Shown piece by piece: positions 35,438 to 45,780 of a stretch of 64,000 nucleotides of DNA. The notes beneath the pieces are model-generated. The model was given only the letters and a program-made list of their open reading frames with translations. It searched no databases and was not told where the DNA came from. The translations under genes were made by a program, and so were the position numbers. Source of the stretch: Planctomycetota bacterium (GTDB taxonomy: Bacteria; Planctomycetota; UBA1135; UBA2386); the NCBI GenBank assembly GCA_016716265.1, contig JADJWQ010000003.1, positions 124,001 to 188,000 on the forward strand. Direction: 5' to 3'. Each line of letters starts with the position of its first letter. Position 1 is the first letter of the stretch.

Positions 35438-38400
35438 CTATCGACCTTTCGTCGGGGCCGACAGCACCGGGCGGAGCGTCAGCCGATGGCACCCTCCGGT
35501 CGCGTCCGGAAACTCGACCGGTTCTGAGTCGCTCCGCACGCTGGCGAACCACCCCTGAACGTCCTCCGCAGCGAGCGCACTCTCCACCGCCTGTGGGAAC
35601 TCACGCCAATTCGAGCCCTCCACGGCGACTTCGATCGCGAGTGACGGCAACCCACCGTCCGCCGGGACACTCAATTCCAGTGACAGCAAACGGAGTGTGG
35701 CGCAGCTCCCCGTTGCGACCGCTGCCTGTTCCGAACTCGCAGCATCGCGCACCGCCGGATCCGGCTCCGCGCCGCACGCGACCCTCATCCAGACTTCCCA
35801 GAAGTGATCCAGGACGTCTCGGCTATCGGGGAGTGCGATGTAGATCCCAGGAATCGGAGGCTCCGGGTCGCGGCGTGCGAACACGAGGTTCTCTACGACG
35901 AAACGCGGGATATCGGTCGCCCCGCCCGGCACCATTCGACTCGCCGACCCGCCATCCCGGATCGCGTGATCCCGAAGTCGTAAGTCCCGGAGCTTCCAGC
36001 ACTCCGATTGAGACTGACAATTGAACACCAGTGCTCGAATATAGTCGATTGGCATTGCTGCGGGACCCGAGCCTCCGCGCGCGAACCGGAGAGACAGTTC
36101 CAAGTCCATCGCCTTGCCGTCCGGCGCCTCCGTCGGTGTCGGGAAGCCCATCGTAACAGCCACGCCGACGAGCCCACCCGTCGCCGTCGACACGATCATC
36201 CTCTCGAAGAACGCCCGGGGATCCGATCTCCAATCGCGAGGCGACGCTCGTCTCGTATCGGTGCGAGTGCCGAGGGCGACCCCTTCGTCGCTCCGGATGA
36301 GCTCGCTCACCTGCAGCCCCAGCACCTCGCTGGCCTCCACGGCAAGCTCATCGATGGCGAACCAGCACCCCGCGACGCCGCCGATCTCCGAGACTGTCCG
36401 ACTCGCCTGGCCGTCGCGACCGAGCTGCTTCTCCGCCATTGCACGAAGCAAGAGGGTCGCCGCTCTCTCTGCGCCCAGCTCGAGTGCCCGGTCGAGACTG
36501 ACGAGAGCTTCATCGTAGTTCGCGCGCCGATACCGGATCGCAGCCCCAAGCAACCAAGAGTACCACTGCCCGGGACGTCGATCGACGAACTCCCGGACGC
36601 GTGCTTCCAGCGACTCGTTCGGCGCACGGAGCGCGACGAACCGACGCCAATACTCCCGCGCGACTTCCAGATCGGTCGGTGTGTCGAGCGCCATTTCCAG
36701 CGCGCATCTCTGCACGAACGGAGCGAGGTTCGACATCCCCCGCACGGCCGCGTACACGTCACTCCGAGCCACGAGAGTCGCGACCAGACCTTCGATGATC
36801 CTCCTGGCCTCCTCGCGTTGCCTCGCGGTCTCCCGTCGCACCAGCCGCAGAACCGCTCGTTGCATGCCCGCGGCGGCTTCCTCACCGCCGCGAATCGCGG
36901 TCGCCGCCAGCTCCAGCGATCCCCACCGACGTACCGCGTCCGCGAGGATCGCACGCGCCTCGTCGTCTGCGCCCCGCTCCGCCCGCTCGACTTCATCCCT
37001 GGTGGAACGCGCGATGGCCGACCACAGCGACAGGTCACGTCCGGCCGCCGTCAGCAGACGGTCGCCCTCCGGACCGAAGTGGACTACCGGGAGGCCACCC
37101 GATTCGCCGCGGAGCGACAGTAGCTCACGCCCGGTCCTGACATCGTGTACGTGAACCACTCCGTCCCTCGACACCGTCGCACACCGCCTGCCGTCCGGAT
37201 GGAAGTCCCCGCAGGACACCCCCAGCCCGACGTCGGGCAGAACGCAGGACTCGGTTCCGGTCTCGATGTCCCAGATCCGAACCGTTCCGGCCACGGACAC
37301 GGTCAGCAGCAACGAGTCATCAGCGCTGAAAGCCGCTTGCAGGATCGGTGAGCCGTCTCCGGCCAGTCTCCGGACGCGTTGCCCCGTATCATCCCAGAGG
37401 ATCACGTCGCTGCGGTCCATTGTCGCCACGAGCCCGCCACGGTGTCCGACCACCGGATCGAGGCCGAGCAACCACGACGAGTGCTCGAGCGTCGCGAGTA
37501 CTTCGCCTGTCTCGACGCTCCAGAGCGACACGTCCGAGTCCATGACCAGATCCGACGGGAGCTGCCTCGGGTCTCGCGGGCGTTCGACGTGCCAGCTCAG
37601 CGCAAGGGGGCGATCGACCAGAAACACGACCCCGTCGGCCACTTCACCGTCCACGTGAAACTCGCGCACCGGCGTCCAGCCCCGCGTCTCCAGCATCACG
37701 ATCTTGTCGCCGCGCGAGAGCAGGATGTGCTGGCCGTCGACCGCGAACGACGCCGCACGCAGGCCGCCATAACCTCCGAGCCTCCGCTCCACCACACCGG
37801 TGTCGGCATTCAATATGCTGACGGAGTTGCCGAGCTCCGCGGCAACCCAGCGGAGCCCCGGGCTGAGCACAGCCCGACGAGCCTCCTGCTCGTCTGCCGT
37901 CACGAGTACCGACACCTGACGGCCAGACACCGCATCCCATAGGCATACGCCATGCTCCGTCGCCGTGACGATCGTGCGCCCATCGGAGCCGAGTTCCACC
38001 GACCTGATGTCTGCGGTGTGTCGTGCCACGTCCCGGGATCCATCATGATCAGCAGCGTCCCAGGCGTAGATCGAAAAGCGCTCGAGTCCCCTCGACCCGT
38101 CGCTTGCGAACGACTCACATTGCGTCAGGATTCTCGACCCGTCCGCAGAGATGGTCGTTCCGAGGACGACGGCGTCATGCCGCAGCTTGCGCACCAGCGA
38201 TGCCGTCCGGGTGTCCCACACCTCCGCGACCCGGCTCCACGCACCGATCACGATCAAGTACCTTCCGTCTGGAGCCGGACGAACGTCTCTGGCGTTCCGT
38301 GTCGGCAGTACGCGCAATCGATCACCCGAATCTGCAGACCATAGCGTCGTCAATCCGTCCTGCGACACGGTAGCGATACGGGCTCCGGATGAATCGAATC

Positions 38401-40594
38401 GCGCTCGGTAGGCGCTTCGCTCGTCGAGATCCAGCAACCTCGCACCCGACCTCGCGTTCCATACCGTGACGGAATCTCCGCGCGTGACGAATCGCCTCCC
38501 CTCAGCATCGAACTCTGCGTCGCGCGCGTCGATTTCCCGGAGCAGCTCGCGCGTCGTCAGGTCGAAGAGCCTCACACGTGCCGCCGCCGACACCACGATC
38601 AACCGCTCGCCGGTTCGATCGACGGCCAGCCTGCGAAATGCCCGCCCTTGCGAAGCGATATCCCCAAGTGTCCGCTCCCGGTCAGGTGGGCCCGGTTCCT
38701 CGATACTCGCATCCTCGCAAGTGATGCACACGAGTTCGCTCCCGTCAGAGGCGTCCCAGATCCGGATCGTCCCGTCGAAGGAACACGTGACGACCCGGCG
38801 GCCTGCCGCATCGAATTCGGCGTCGACAACCGCGGCCTCGTGGCCCCGACACACAGCCACCGGATCGCCGGTTCTCACGTCCCAGATCCTGGCGGTGTCG
38901 TCCAAGCTGCCGGTGATCGCCCGCGCACCATCGGCGCTGAAGGCGGCGTCGGTGACTGCAGCCGAATGACCGATCAGTCTGACGGGCACGTCGCGTCCGT
39001 CGAGCCATCGAATCTCCGCTTCCCGGCTGCCGTCGATTACCAGCAGGCGCTCGCCGAGGGGGTCGAGGCCCGCCATGAGGCGATTCGGGAGTCTCCACAG
39101 GGACTCGTCCAGCGAGGCGTAGGCATACCGCCATTCCCAGGCACGGTGCTCCGGTGGCGTCTCGTCGAGGCGCTCGCGTGCCGCCCGGACATCGTCGAGT
39201 TGGATCGCCGCCTGCGCCGAGAACAGGCCCGCGAGGTACGCGCCGCGTCGCTCTCGTCGTACGGCCTCGACCGCTTCCGTCGCCCGTCGTTCGGCTTCGC
39301 TCGACATCCGTTGCGCGATGCCTCGCTGCTGGCGCTCGCGGATCAGGCTGCGCCACGTTCCCACGATGCCCGCTACGAGCGTCAGCAGCACGACGGCGAA
39401 CGCGGTGACCTGGGAACGGTACTTCGAGCAGAACTTGCGCATCCGGTATGCCACCGTCGGGGGACGCGCGTCGACCGGCTGCTGGGAGAGGTATTTGCCG
39501 ATGTCGCCAGCGAGCTCGGTGGCCGAGGCGTATCGGCGATTGCGGTCCTTGTCGAGCGCCATCATCACGACCCAGTCGAGGTCGCCCTCGAGCTCTCGGG
39601 CCAGGGCACCTGCGCTCGTGTTCCGCTTTCGAGCCACTGTCGTCGATGCTTCGCCGAGACTCGACAGGCGCGTGCTCGGCTTCGGCGGAACATCCTCGCG
39701 GATCTTGCGACGGATCTCGAGCAGCCCGGCTTCGCGCAGTTCGCGCCGCGTGAAAGGAAGCTCTCCGACGAGCAGTTCATACAGCATCACGCCCAGTGAG
39801 TACACGTCCGTGCGCGTATCGATGTCCTGGGTCGTCATCTCCGCCTGCTCCGGCGACATGTACTCCGGCGTACCGATGATCTGCCCGAGCTCCGTGAAGA
39901 TCGTCGCCGCGACCAGCCCGTGATCCGTCGCCCGCGCCAACCCGAAGTCGATGATCTTCGGCACCGCCCTGCCCTGCTCGACCGACACCAGCACGTTGCC
40001 TGGCTTCAGGTCGCGATGGATGACTCCCTTCTGGTGAGCGTGCTGGACTCCGGAACAGACCTGCTGGAACAGCTCGAGTCGCTCCTTCGTCCCGAGCTGG
40101 TGCATGTCGCAATGCTCGGTGATCGGCAGACCCGCGACGTGCTCCATCACGAAGAACGGCTGCCCGGTATCCGTGGTACCCGCATCGAACACCCGCGCGA
40201 TGTTGTCGTGGTTCATCATCGCGAGCGCCTGACGCTCCGCTTCGAACCGTGCCATCACCTGCCGGCTGTCCATGCCGAGCTTGATGACTTTCAGCGCCAC
40301 CCGACGGCGCACCGGCTCCCTCTGCTCCGCGAGGTAGACCGTACCCATCCCGCCCTCGCCGAGCACATCGAGGATCCGATAACGATCGATCCGCTCGGGT
40401 CGAGACGCTCCTCGGGACACGATCCCGGCCGCACGCAGTCGGCCCAGCCGGGCACGCAGCTCGTCCGCGAACTCAGGATGCTCCCGGCACACCAGCTCCA
40501 ACGCACCGTCGCCTTCATCGTCAATGCGCTCCAGGCAGCGGGCGAAGACCGAGTCCAGGTCGGCTTCCTCGGGCACCGGGTCGGAATCGCTCAT
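35438..40594 (-). CDS. Transmembrane Ser/Thr protein kinase with WD40 repeats and TPR-like tail
   Basis: 1718 residues. Start at ATG 40594 with GGAGGG 5 bases upstream; the frame runs further 5' but that part is antisense to the next gene. Kinase domain about 72-370: GEGGMGTV loop (79-86), Lys102, HRDLKPGN (Asp195), DFG (Asp216) and GTPEYMSPEQ. All catalytic residues are intact, PknB/Hanks type. One membrane helix lies at about 396-414 (TAFAVVLLTLVAGIVGTWRS), then a helical linker. From about 500 to 1250 there are many WD40 repeats (LIGHSAAVTDAAFSADGARA; ARIWDVRTGDPVAVCRGHEA). The C-terminal 450 residues are helical with TPR-like parts (RANYDEALVSLDRALELGAE). The kinase domain is cytoplasmic and the propellers lie across the membrane, so it may sense extracytoplasmic ligands (inference). 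Its base composition is less GC-rich than its neighbours. Confidence 0.9.
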   Translation of the reverse strand: MSDSDPVPEEADLDSVFARCLERIDDEGDGALELVCREHPEFADELRARLGRLRAAGIVSRGASRPERIDRYRILDVLGEGGMGTVYLAEQREPVRRRVALKVIKLGMDSRQVMARFEAERQALAMMNHDNIARVFDAGTTDTGQPFFVMEHVAGLPITEHCDMHQLGTKERLELFQQVCSGVQHAHQKGVIHRDLKPGNVLVSVEQGRAVPKIIDFGLARATDHGLVAATIFTELGQIIGTPEYMSPEQAEMTTQDIDTRTDVYSLGVMLYELLVGELPFTRRELREAGLLEIRRKIREDVPPKPSTRLSSLGEASTTVARKRNTSAGALARELEGDLDWVVMMALDKDRNRRYASATELAGDIGKYLSQQPVDARPPTVAYRMRKFCSKYRSQVTAFAVVLLTLVAGIVGTWRSLIRERQQRGIAQRMSSEAERRATEAVEAVRRERRGAYLAGLFSAQAAIQLDDVRAARERLDETPPEHRAWEWRYAYASLDESLWRLPNRLMAGLDPLGERLLVIDGSREAEIRWLDGRDVPVRLIGHSAAVTDAAFSADGARAITGSLDDTARIWDVRTGDPVAVCRGHEAAVVDAEFDAAGRRVVTCSFDGTIRIWDASDGSELVCITCEDASIEEPGPPDRERTLGDIASQGRAFRRLAVDRTGERLIVVSAAARVRLFDLTTRELLREIDARDAEFDAEGRRFVTRGDSVTVWNARSGARLLDLDERSAYRARFDSSGARIATVSQDGLTTLWSADSGDRLRVLPTRNARDVRPAPDGRYLIVIGAWSRVAEVWDTRTASLVRKLRHDAVVLGTTISADGSRILTQCESFASDGSRGLERFSIYAWDAADHDGSRDVARHTADIRSVELGSDGRTIVTATEHGVCLWDAVSGRQVSVLVTADEQEARRAVLSPGLRWVAAELGNSVSILNADTGVVERRLGGYGGLRAASFAVDGQHILLSRGDKIVMLETRGWTPVREFHVDGEVADGVVFLVDRPLALSWHVERPRDPRQLPSDLVMDSDVSLWSVETGEVLATLEHSSWLLGLDPVVGHRGGLVATMDRSDVILWDDTGQRVRRLAGDGSPILQAAFSADDSLLLTVSVAGTVRIWDIETGTESCVLPDVGLGVSCGDFHPDGRRCATVSRDGVVHVHDVRTGRELLSLRGESGGLPVVHFGPEGDRLLTAAGRDLSLWSAIARSTRDEVERAERGADDEARAILADAVRRWGSLELAATAIRGGEEAAAGMQRAVLRLVRRETARQREEARRIIEGLVATLVARSDVYAAVRGMSNLAPFVQRCALEMALDTPTDLEVAREYWRRFVALRAPNESLEARVREFVDRRPGQWYSWLLGAAIRYRRANYDEALVSLDRALELGAERAATLLLRAMAEKQLGRDGQASRTVSEIGGVAGCWFAIDELAVEASEVLGLQVSELIRSDEGVALGTRTDTRRASPRDWRSDPRAFFERMIVSTATGGLVGVAVTMGFPTPTEAPDGKAMDLELSLRFARGGSGPAAMPIDYIRALVFNCQSQSECWKLRDLRLRDHAIRDGGSASRMVPGGATDIPRFVVENLVFARRDPEPPIPGIYIALPDSRDVLDHFWEVWMRVACGAEPDPAVRDAASSEQAAVATGSCATLRLLSLELSVPADGGLPSLAIEVAVEGSNWREFPQAVESALAAEDVQGWFASVRSDSEPVEFPDATGGCHRLTLRPVLSAPTKGR

Positions 40595-41342
40595 CAGGCC
40601 CTCCGGGGTCTTCTCGATCGCAACGGTACGGCACTCGACAGTAGCTCGTCTCACCGGTTGTCGGCAACCGGCTGATGCGCATGCACCATCTAGCCGTCCG
40701 GAGGCAGACTGGGCCCGCTCAGCACGTCGCGACCCGGACGACGCTGATCTTGACCATCGGCGACGGAGCGGATTGCCTTCCGCACGTTCGACGCCGCGCA
40801 GGCGAGGTCGTCGTCGCTGCGATCCGGGACACGGCCGGACAAGCCCCACTCCGAGTAGCAACGACGTCCTCCGACCTTGCCGGCACGCCTTCCGGACGAG
40901 CCGGATTCGACGGCGACGGCGGCGGATCCCGTTTGCCTCTCGCTTGGCGATCTCACGGCGCGGTCGTCTCACAGAAGAGAGCCCCATCCGGTTCGCACCG
41001 CGCCACTCGGGAGCGATCGTGGACCGATTCTGCAGCAAGTGTCGCATCCCTCTGCGACCGCTCGGCGCATTCGGGATGTTCATCGCGCTGCATTGCCGCT
41101 CGGCCGGGCGTACACGTCCGATTCGGCATCGCCTCCGTGCCAGGTGCCGCCGACTGGCGCGCGGGTCACTTCGAGAGCCGGCACGCACGCCCCGGACGCC
41201 GCCCGGTCGTGCTCTCGGGGCTGTGCTCGGCGACCATGGCCGAGGACATCCGTCGTGACGGACATCCCCCGTCGGCCGCGCTGTGGGGTGGCTGACGTCT
41301 CCCCTTGTGCCGCCGGTTGGCCCGCCGGACACTCGGCCACCG
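40595..41342. other. 748-base intergenic region between two divergent kinase genes
   Basis: I see no supportable gene in either strand. It should hold the promoters of both kinase genes. The downstream 60 or so bases, just before 41343, loosely resemble the sequence preceding the kinase fragment at 34862, suggesting that the duplication included some upstream DNA. Confidence 0.4.
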
Positions 41343-44300
41343 ATGCAACACGACCGCGACGAGTCGGGCGAGGTCGAACGCCTGGTCGCGTCGTGTGCCG
41401 AGCGGCTCGCGCGCGGCGAGCTGGTCGACGTGCACGCCGAGCTCGCTCGCATCGCGGACCCCGCCCGGCGCGCCACCGCGCTGCGCGAGCTCGCGCAGCT
41501 CGGCCTCGCGCAGGAAGCGCTCGGTGGCGCGCCGCCGGCGCCGTCGCGGCGACTCGGCGACTTCGAGCTCGTCGCCGAGCTCGGCCGGGGCTCGATGGGC
41601 GTCGTCTACCGCGCACGGCAGATCGCGCTCGATCGCCCGGTCGCCGTCAAGGTCGTCACCGGCCTCGCGACCCTCGACCCGCGTCGCGTCGAGCGCTTCG
41701 TACGGGAAGCGCGGACGCTCGCGCGGCTGGCACACCCGGGGATCGTGCCGGTGATCACCGCCGGGGAGCAGGACGGCGCGCTGTATTTCGCAATGGAGCT
41801 GGTCGACGGCACTCCATTGCACGCCGTGACGCAGGGTCTCGCCGCCGTGCGACCTGCCGACCGGACCATCGCGCACGTCGCCGATTTGATCGGGGAGCCG
41901 TGGCCTACGACGGACTCGTCGTACCTCGCGTGGGTCGCTCGCGTCGTCGCGGATGCCGCCGATGCGCTGCAATACGCACACGAGCAGGGCGTCCTGCATC
42001 GTGACGTCAAACCGGCGAACCTGATGCTCACGTCGCGCGGCGTCCGGCTGATCGACTTCGGTCTCGCGCGCATCGCCGAGTTCGACTCGACGCTGACCTC
42101 GCTCGGCGTCGTCGGCTCGCCCGCCTACCTGCCCCCGGAGTCGATCGGTGACGCGGCCGCCCGACCGAGCGCGCAGGGCGACGTCTACTCGCTCGGCGTG
42201 GTCCTCTACGAGCTGCTCGCGGGGCGGCCGCCGTTCGTCGCGGACTCGACCGCGGCACTCCTCCTGCGCATCGCGCGGGGCGAGCCACCGCCCTTGCGCC
42301 GCGCGTTCCCCGGGCTGCCGCGCGACCTCGAGACCATCTGTGCGAAGGCGATCGAGGGCGTCCCGAGCCACCGCTATGCGACCGCGGCGGCGTTCGCGCG
42401 CGACCTCCGCGCATTCGTGGCGTTCCGGCCGATCGCCGCCCGGCCGCCCGCGCTGCCGCGCCGCGCCTGGTTCTGGCTCCGCCGCAATCCGGCCGTGGCG
42501 GTCACGCTCGTCCTGGCCGTCGGGGTCGCCGCGGTCCTCGGCGGAGCCCGGATCGTCGAGCACTTGCAGCGCCGCGCCGCGCTACGCGAACTGTCTGCCG
42601 TGTGCGCGCGCTCCCTCGCGAACGGCGACGCGGCCGGCGTCGCCGCGGCGATCGACAAGCTGGTGGCGATCGACGATTCGCGGCCCGAGCTACCGCGCTG
42701 GCGGGCCGCGCTCGCCGGGCTGCGCCTCGACAGCGCGCGGGCCCTGGCCCGCGACGAGCTGGCGGGCTTCCGCGACCTGCATGCGCGCCTGCTCGAGCGC
42801 GCGGCCGAGCGCGACCGCGCGGCGGCGGTGATGGCCGTCGAGCCGATGCCCGCGGACGAGTACCTCGCGGCGCTCCGCATCGGGCAGGACTGCGAGCGCC
42901 TCGATGCGGAACGCGGCGCACTGTTCCTGCGCGTGACCCACATGGCCGAGGACGCGCGCACGGCCGCGACGCTCGCGGGCGCGCCCGAGCACCCGGACGT
43001 CCGCGCGCTGCTCGCCGAGCTGTTCGTGCTCGAGTGGCGCTGGGCGGAGCGGAGCGGCAACGCCGAGTGGGCGCGGCTGTGCGCACGGCGCATCCGCGAG
43101 AACGACGACGCTGGCAGCTTCGTCGCCGAGCTCGACGCGCCCGGTCAGGTGTCACTGGTCGCGCCGCCCGGCCGCGCGGTGTACCTGTTCCGCTACCGGC
43201 CGCGCCACGAGTTCAGCGCCGACGATCCGAGCAACCGGCTGGTGCCGGTGCCGTGCGACGCGGCGACCCTGGCGGAGCTGACCGATCGCGAGGTCGGCGT
43301 GCGCCCCGGCGACCCCTGCGTCGTCGTCGTCGGGGCGACCGCGACCCGCGCGGCGGCCGGCCTCGAGACCGACGACCTGATCGTCGGCGTCGAGGGCCGC
43401 ACCGCGGTCAGCGGGCTGTGGATCCGGGCAGTCCAGCCGGGCAGCCCCGCAGAGGCCGCCGGCGTGCGGCCCTGGGATCGCCTGGTCAGCGCCGCCGGCA
43501 CCCCGCTCGGCTGCTGGGCCGATCTGCGGCTCGCGCAGGTCGCCGCTGCGGCAGTGGAGCTCGAGTCCGAGGGCGGGCAGGCCGTGCGCCTCACCGTGCC
43601 GAGCGACGGCACGTTGAAGACGCGCTCCGGGATCGAGGTCGGGACGCTCGCGGACCTCCTCGCGGCGGTGCCGCCACCGACGGCTGTGACGCTGACCGTC
43701 GTGCGCGGCGACGAGCGGCTCCGCGTCACGCTGCCGGCGGGAAGCGCGATCGCGGTCGCCGCGATCGTGACCGCCTACCCGCTGTGGCTCACGCCGCGCG
43801 CCCGACTCGGCACGACCCCATTGCCGATCGTCGCGGTGCCGCCGGGTGACTACCTGCTGGCGGTCGGCGGCCATGGTGGGCCGCCGCTGCGCGCACCGTT
43901 CCGCGTCGAGGCCGGGCAGTCGTGTGCGCTCGAGGTCACCGACCCGCCGAGCCAACCGCCCGGTGCCGACGTGGTGTGGATCCCCGGCGGCACGACCCGC
44001 CTCACGGGCGCCAGCGCCGCCGGCACGGAGCACGTCGTGCCGCCGTTCTGGATGGACCGCTTCGAGGTCACGCTGGGCGACTGGGATCGGTTCCAGCAAG
44101 ATCCGGAGGTCGCCGCGCACATCGCGCGCGAGCTCGCGACGAGTGGCCGCCTCGTCTACACGATCCGCGACGAGGTCGAGATGAAACCCAGGGTCTACCG
44201 CCAGGACCCGCGCGCCCGCTTCCCGGTCAAGTCGATCAGCCACGAGGACGCGCGCGCCTTCGTCGACTGGCGCGACCGCGAGCTGCAGGCCGCCGGCTCG

Positions 44301-44675
44301 CCGTGGCGCGCGAGTCTGCCGACGCTCGCAGAATGGGAGCTCGCGGCGCGCGGGTTCACGCAGCGCGCCCTGCCGTGGGGTGACGTATTCGAGCCGCAGC
44401 TCACCGAGGCACACCTGACCGTCTCGCCCCCGGTGCTGCAGCCGGTCGGCAGCCGGCTCGGCGACGAAAGTCCGTACGGCGTGCGCGACCTCGCGGGCAG
44501 TGCGGCCGAGGCGACCGCCGATCCGTACCGGGGCATCCGCGACGTCTACGTCGTGAAGGGCGGCTCCAACCAGATGGAGCGAGCAGCCGACTTCGCCATC
44601 GCCAGCGAGGATGCCCGGCCCGGCAGCTTCGTCGTGTCGTTCCTCGGGCTCCGCGTCGTCTACCACCTGCGGTAG
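41343..44675 (+). CDS. Ser/Thr protein kinase fused to PDZ and FGE-sulfatase (SUMF1-like) domains
   Basis: 1110 residues from ATG 41343 (MQHDRDESGEVERLVASCAE); the paralogous fragment at 34862 supports this start. Residues 1-70 are a conserved helical preface. Kinase domain about 73-350: GRGSMGVV loop, Lys103, HRDVKPAN (Asp221), IDFG (Asp238), SPAYLPPE. Membrane helix about 382-402 (NPAVAVTLVLAVGVAAVLGG). A helical region follows. A PDZ-like domain lies at about 660-770 (GLWIRAVQPGSPAEAAGVRP; WDRLVSAAGTPLGCWADL). A C-terminal FGE-sulfatase-type fold lies at about 880-1110 (VVWIPGGTTRLTG; FWMDRFEVTLGDWDRFQ; SLPTLAEWELAARGFTQ; LGLRVVYHLR). In kinase fusions such domains usually bind ligands rather than make formylglycine. 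The gene is convergent with the ECF sigma gene next to it. Confidence 0.9.
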   Translation: MQHDRDESGEVERLVASCAERLARGELVDVHAELARIADPARRATALRELAQLGLAQEALGGAPPAPSRRLGDFELVAELGRGSMGVVYRARQIALDRPVAVKVVTGLATLDPRRVERFVREARTLARLAHPGIVPVITAGEQDGALYFAMELVDGTPLHAVTQGLAAVRPADRTIAHVADLIGEPWPTTDSSYLAWVARVVADAADALQYAHEQGVLHRDVKPANLMLTSRGVRLIDFGLARIAEFDSTLTSLGVVGSPAYLPPESIGDAAARPSAQGDVYSLGVVLYELLAGRPPFVADSTAALLLRIARGEPPPLRRAFPGLPRDLETICAKAIEGVPSHRYATAAAFARDLRAFVAFRPIAARPPALPRRAWFWLRRNPAVAVTLVLAVGVAAVLGGARIVEHLQRRAALRELSAVCARSLANGDAAGVAAAIDKLVAIDDSRPELPRWRAALAGLRLDSARALARDELAGFRDLHARLLERAAERDRAAAVMAVEPMPADEYLAALRIGQDCERLDAERGALFLRVTHMAEDARTAATLAGAPEHPDVRALLAELFVLEWRWAERSGNAEWARLCARRIRENDDAGSFVAELDAPGQVSLVAPPGRAVYLFRYRPRHEFSADDPSNRLVPVPCDAATLAELTDREVGVRPGDPCVVVVGATATRAAAGLETDDLIVGVEGRTAVSGLWIRAVQPGSPAEAAGVRPWDRLVSAAGTPLGCWADLRLAQVAAAAVELESEGGQAVRLTVPSDGTLKTRSGIEVGTLADLLAAVPPPTAVTLTVVRGDERLRVTLPAGSAIAVAAIVTAYPLWLTPRARLGTTPLPIVAVPPGDYLLAVGGHGGPPLRAPFRVEAGQSCALEVTDPPSQPPGADVVWIPGGTTRLTGASAAGTEHVVPPFWMDRFEVTLGDWDRFQQDPEVAAHIARELATSGRLVYTIRDEVEMKPRVYRQDPRARFPVKSISHEDARAFVDWRDRELQAAGSPWRASLPTLAEWELAARGFTQRALPWGDVFEPQLTEAHLTVSPPVLQPVGSRLGDESPYGVRDLAGSAAEATADPYRGIRDVYVVKGGSNQMERAADFAIASEDARPGSFVVSFLGLRVVYHLR

Positions 44676-44687
44676 CCCCGCGCGCCG

Positions 44688-45260
44688 TCAGCCGTCCCGC
44701 AGGAGCGCGCCGAGCCGGATCAGTGCACGGGTGTGCAGGAGCTGGACCGCGTTCTCGCTCCGCCCCATGCGGCTTCCGATCTCGGCGAAGCCGAGCCCCT
44801 CGAAATGGCGCAGCTCGAGCACGGCGCGGTCGTCGGGTCGGAGCGCGGTCAGCGCGTCGACGAGCCGCTCGATCTGCTCGCGGTGCGCAGCCGCGTCGAC
44901 GGGCGATGCCGCGCCGCCCTCGCCGGCGACGTCGAAGGAGCTCGCGAACGCGCTCAGGGCCCGCTCGTGACGCCGCCGCGTCGCGTCGAGGATGTTGTTC
45001 CGGGCGATCCGGGTGGCCCAGCGCAGGAAGGACCGCTCGTCGACGCTGCCGAGCCGCCCGAGGTCGCGCAGCACGTCGACGAACACGCCCTGCACGAAGT
45101 CGCTCGACTCGGCCGAGCGGCGCGCGTCGGGGCCGAGCATGATCCGGATCCGCTCCAGCAGCGGGCCGCGGAACCGCAGGACGAGCTGATCCTGCGCCGC
45201 GCAGTCGCCCGCGCAGGCAGCGCGGAGCAGGGCAATGTGATCCGGGAACGTGTCGTCCAT
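44688..45260 (-). CDS. ECF-family RNA polymerase sigma factor (kinase-linked, planctomycete type)
   Basis: 190 residues from ATG 45260 (MDDTFPDHIALLRAACAGDC); the frame extends upstream but without coding character. Region 2 is FRGPLLERIRIMLGPDARRS, SSDFVQGVFVDVLRDLGRLG and FLRWATRIARNNILDATRRR. Region 4 helix-turn-helix: RHFEGLGFAEIGSRMGRSEN, then AVQLLHTRALIRLGALL. This form, starting with a short acidic segment and reading SDFVQGVF rather than EDLVQE, is common in planctomycetes next to large Ser/Thr kinases. It is convergent with the kinase at 41343 (12-base gap), which may phosphorylate it. There is no anti-sigma gene nearby. Confidence 0.85.
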   Translation of the reverse strand: MDDTFPDHIALLRAACAGDCAAQDQLVLRFRGPLLERIRIMLGPDARRSAESSDFVQGVFVDVLRDLGRLGSVDERSFLRWATRIARNNILDATRRRHERALSAFASSFDVAGEGGAASPVDAAAHREQIERLVDALTALRPDDRAVLELRHFEGLGFAEIGSRMGRSENAVQLLHTRALIRLGALLRDG

Positions 45261-45780
45261 CACGAGTGCCGACCTGCGGGATCCAGGGCTTGCGCACTCC
45301 GGGCGGTCGGATGATCCGCAGAACGGTTCGCTACCGCCAGCGCCGGGCGGCGGAGGAAGGGCTGTCCGCCGCCAGCTCCGTTGCGTCGGCGCCCCGCTCG
45401 GGCGCGCGCGGGAATCAGCGCGTCCAGACACCCGCTCCGAGCAGGCCGGATCGTCCGGCGCGCCGGAGGATCCTGCGCCGCGAAGCCGCCCTGACGCGCC
45501 CCTGCGCCCGGCCCCGTCGGGCCGTCGGGCGGCGACCACCTCCACTGCCACCTCGACCACCACGCCCGAGGTGACGCGGCCGGGCCCGCCGGGGGGCGAG
45601 CCAGACGGACCGGATCGCCCGCCCGGTGCTCCGATCGGGGACGCTACCGGCCGACGGTCCCGAGACGTTCGTCACTCCGGCGAGCGGGCGTCACGCCCGC
45701 CCGGGCGGCCGAGCCGATGCGCTCGAGCTGGAGGGCGGCGACCTGGACCCGATCGACGGGTCGGACCGTCGCGTCTCGGT
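45261..45780. other. 520 bases with no recognisable gene
   Basis: Long frames here are GC-driven and carry no family motif. It should contain the promoter of the sigma-factor gene (minus strand, near 45270-45330). Confidence 0.4.

Noticed and set aside
40675..41295. Plus-strand gene in the kinase intergenic region
   Set aside because: Open frame without a ribosome binding site, motif or credible composition.
40595..41476. N-terminal extension of the kinase-WD40 protein by about 294 residues
   Set aside because: The extension is antisense to the start of the next kinase, Arg/Ser-rich, and a good ribosome binding site marks ATG 40594.
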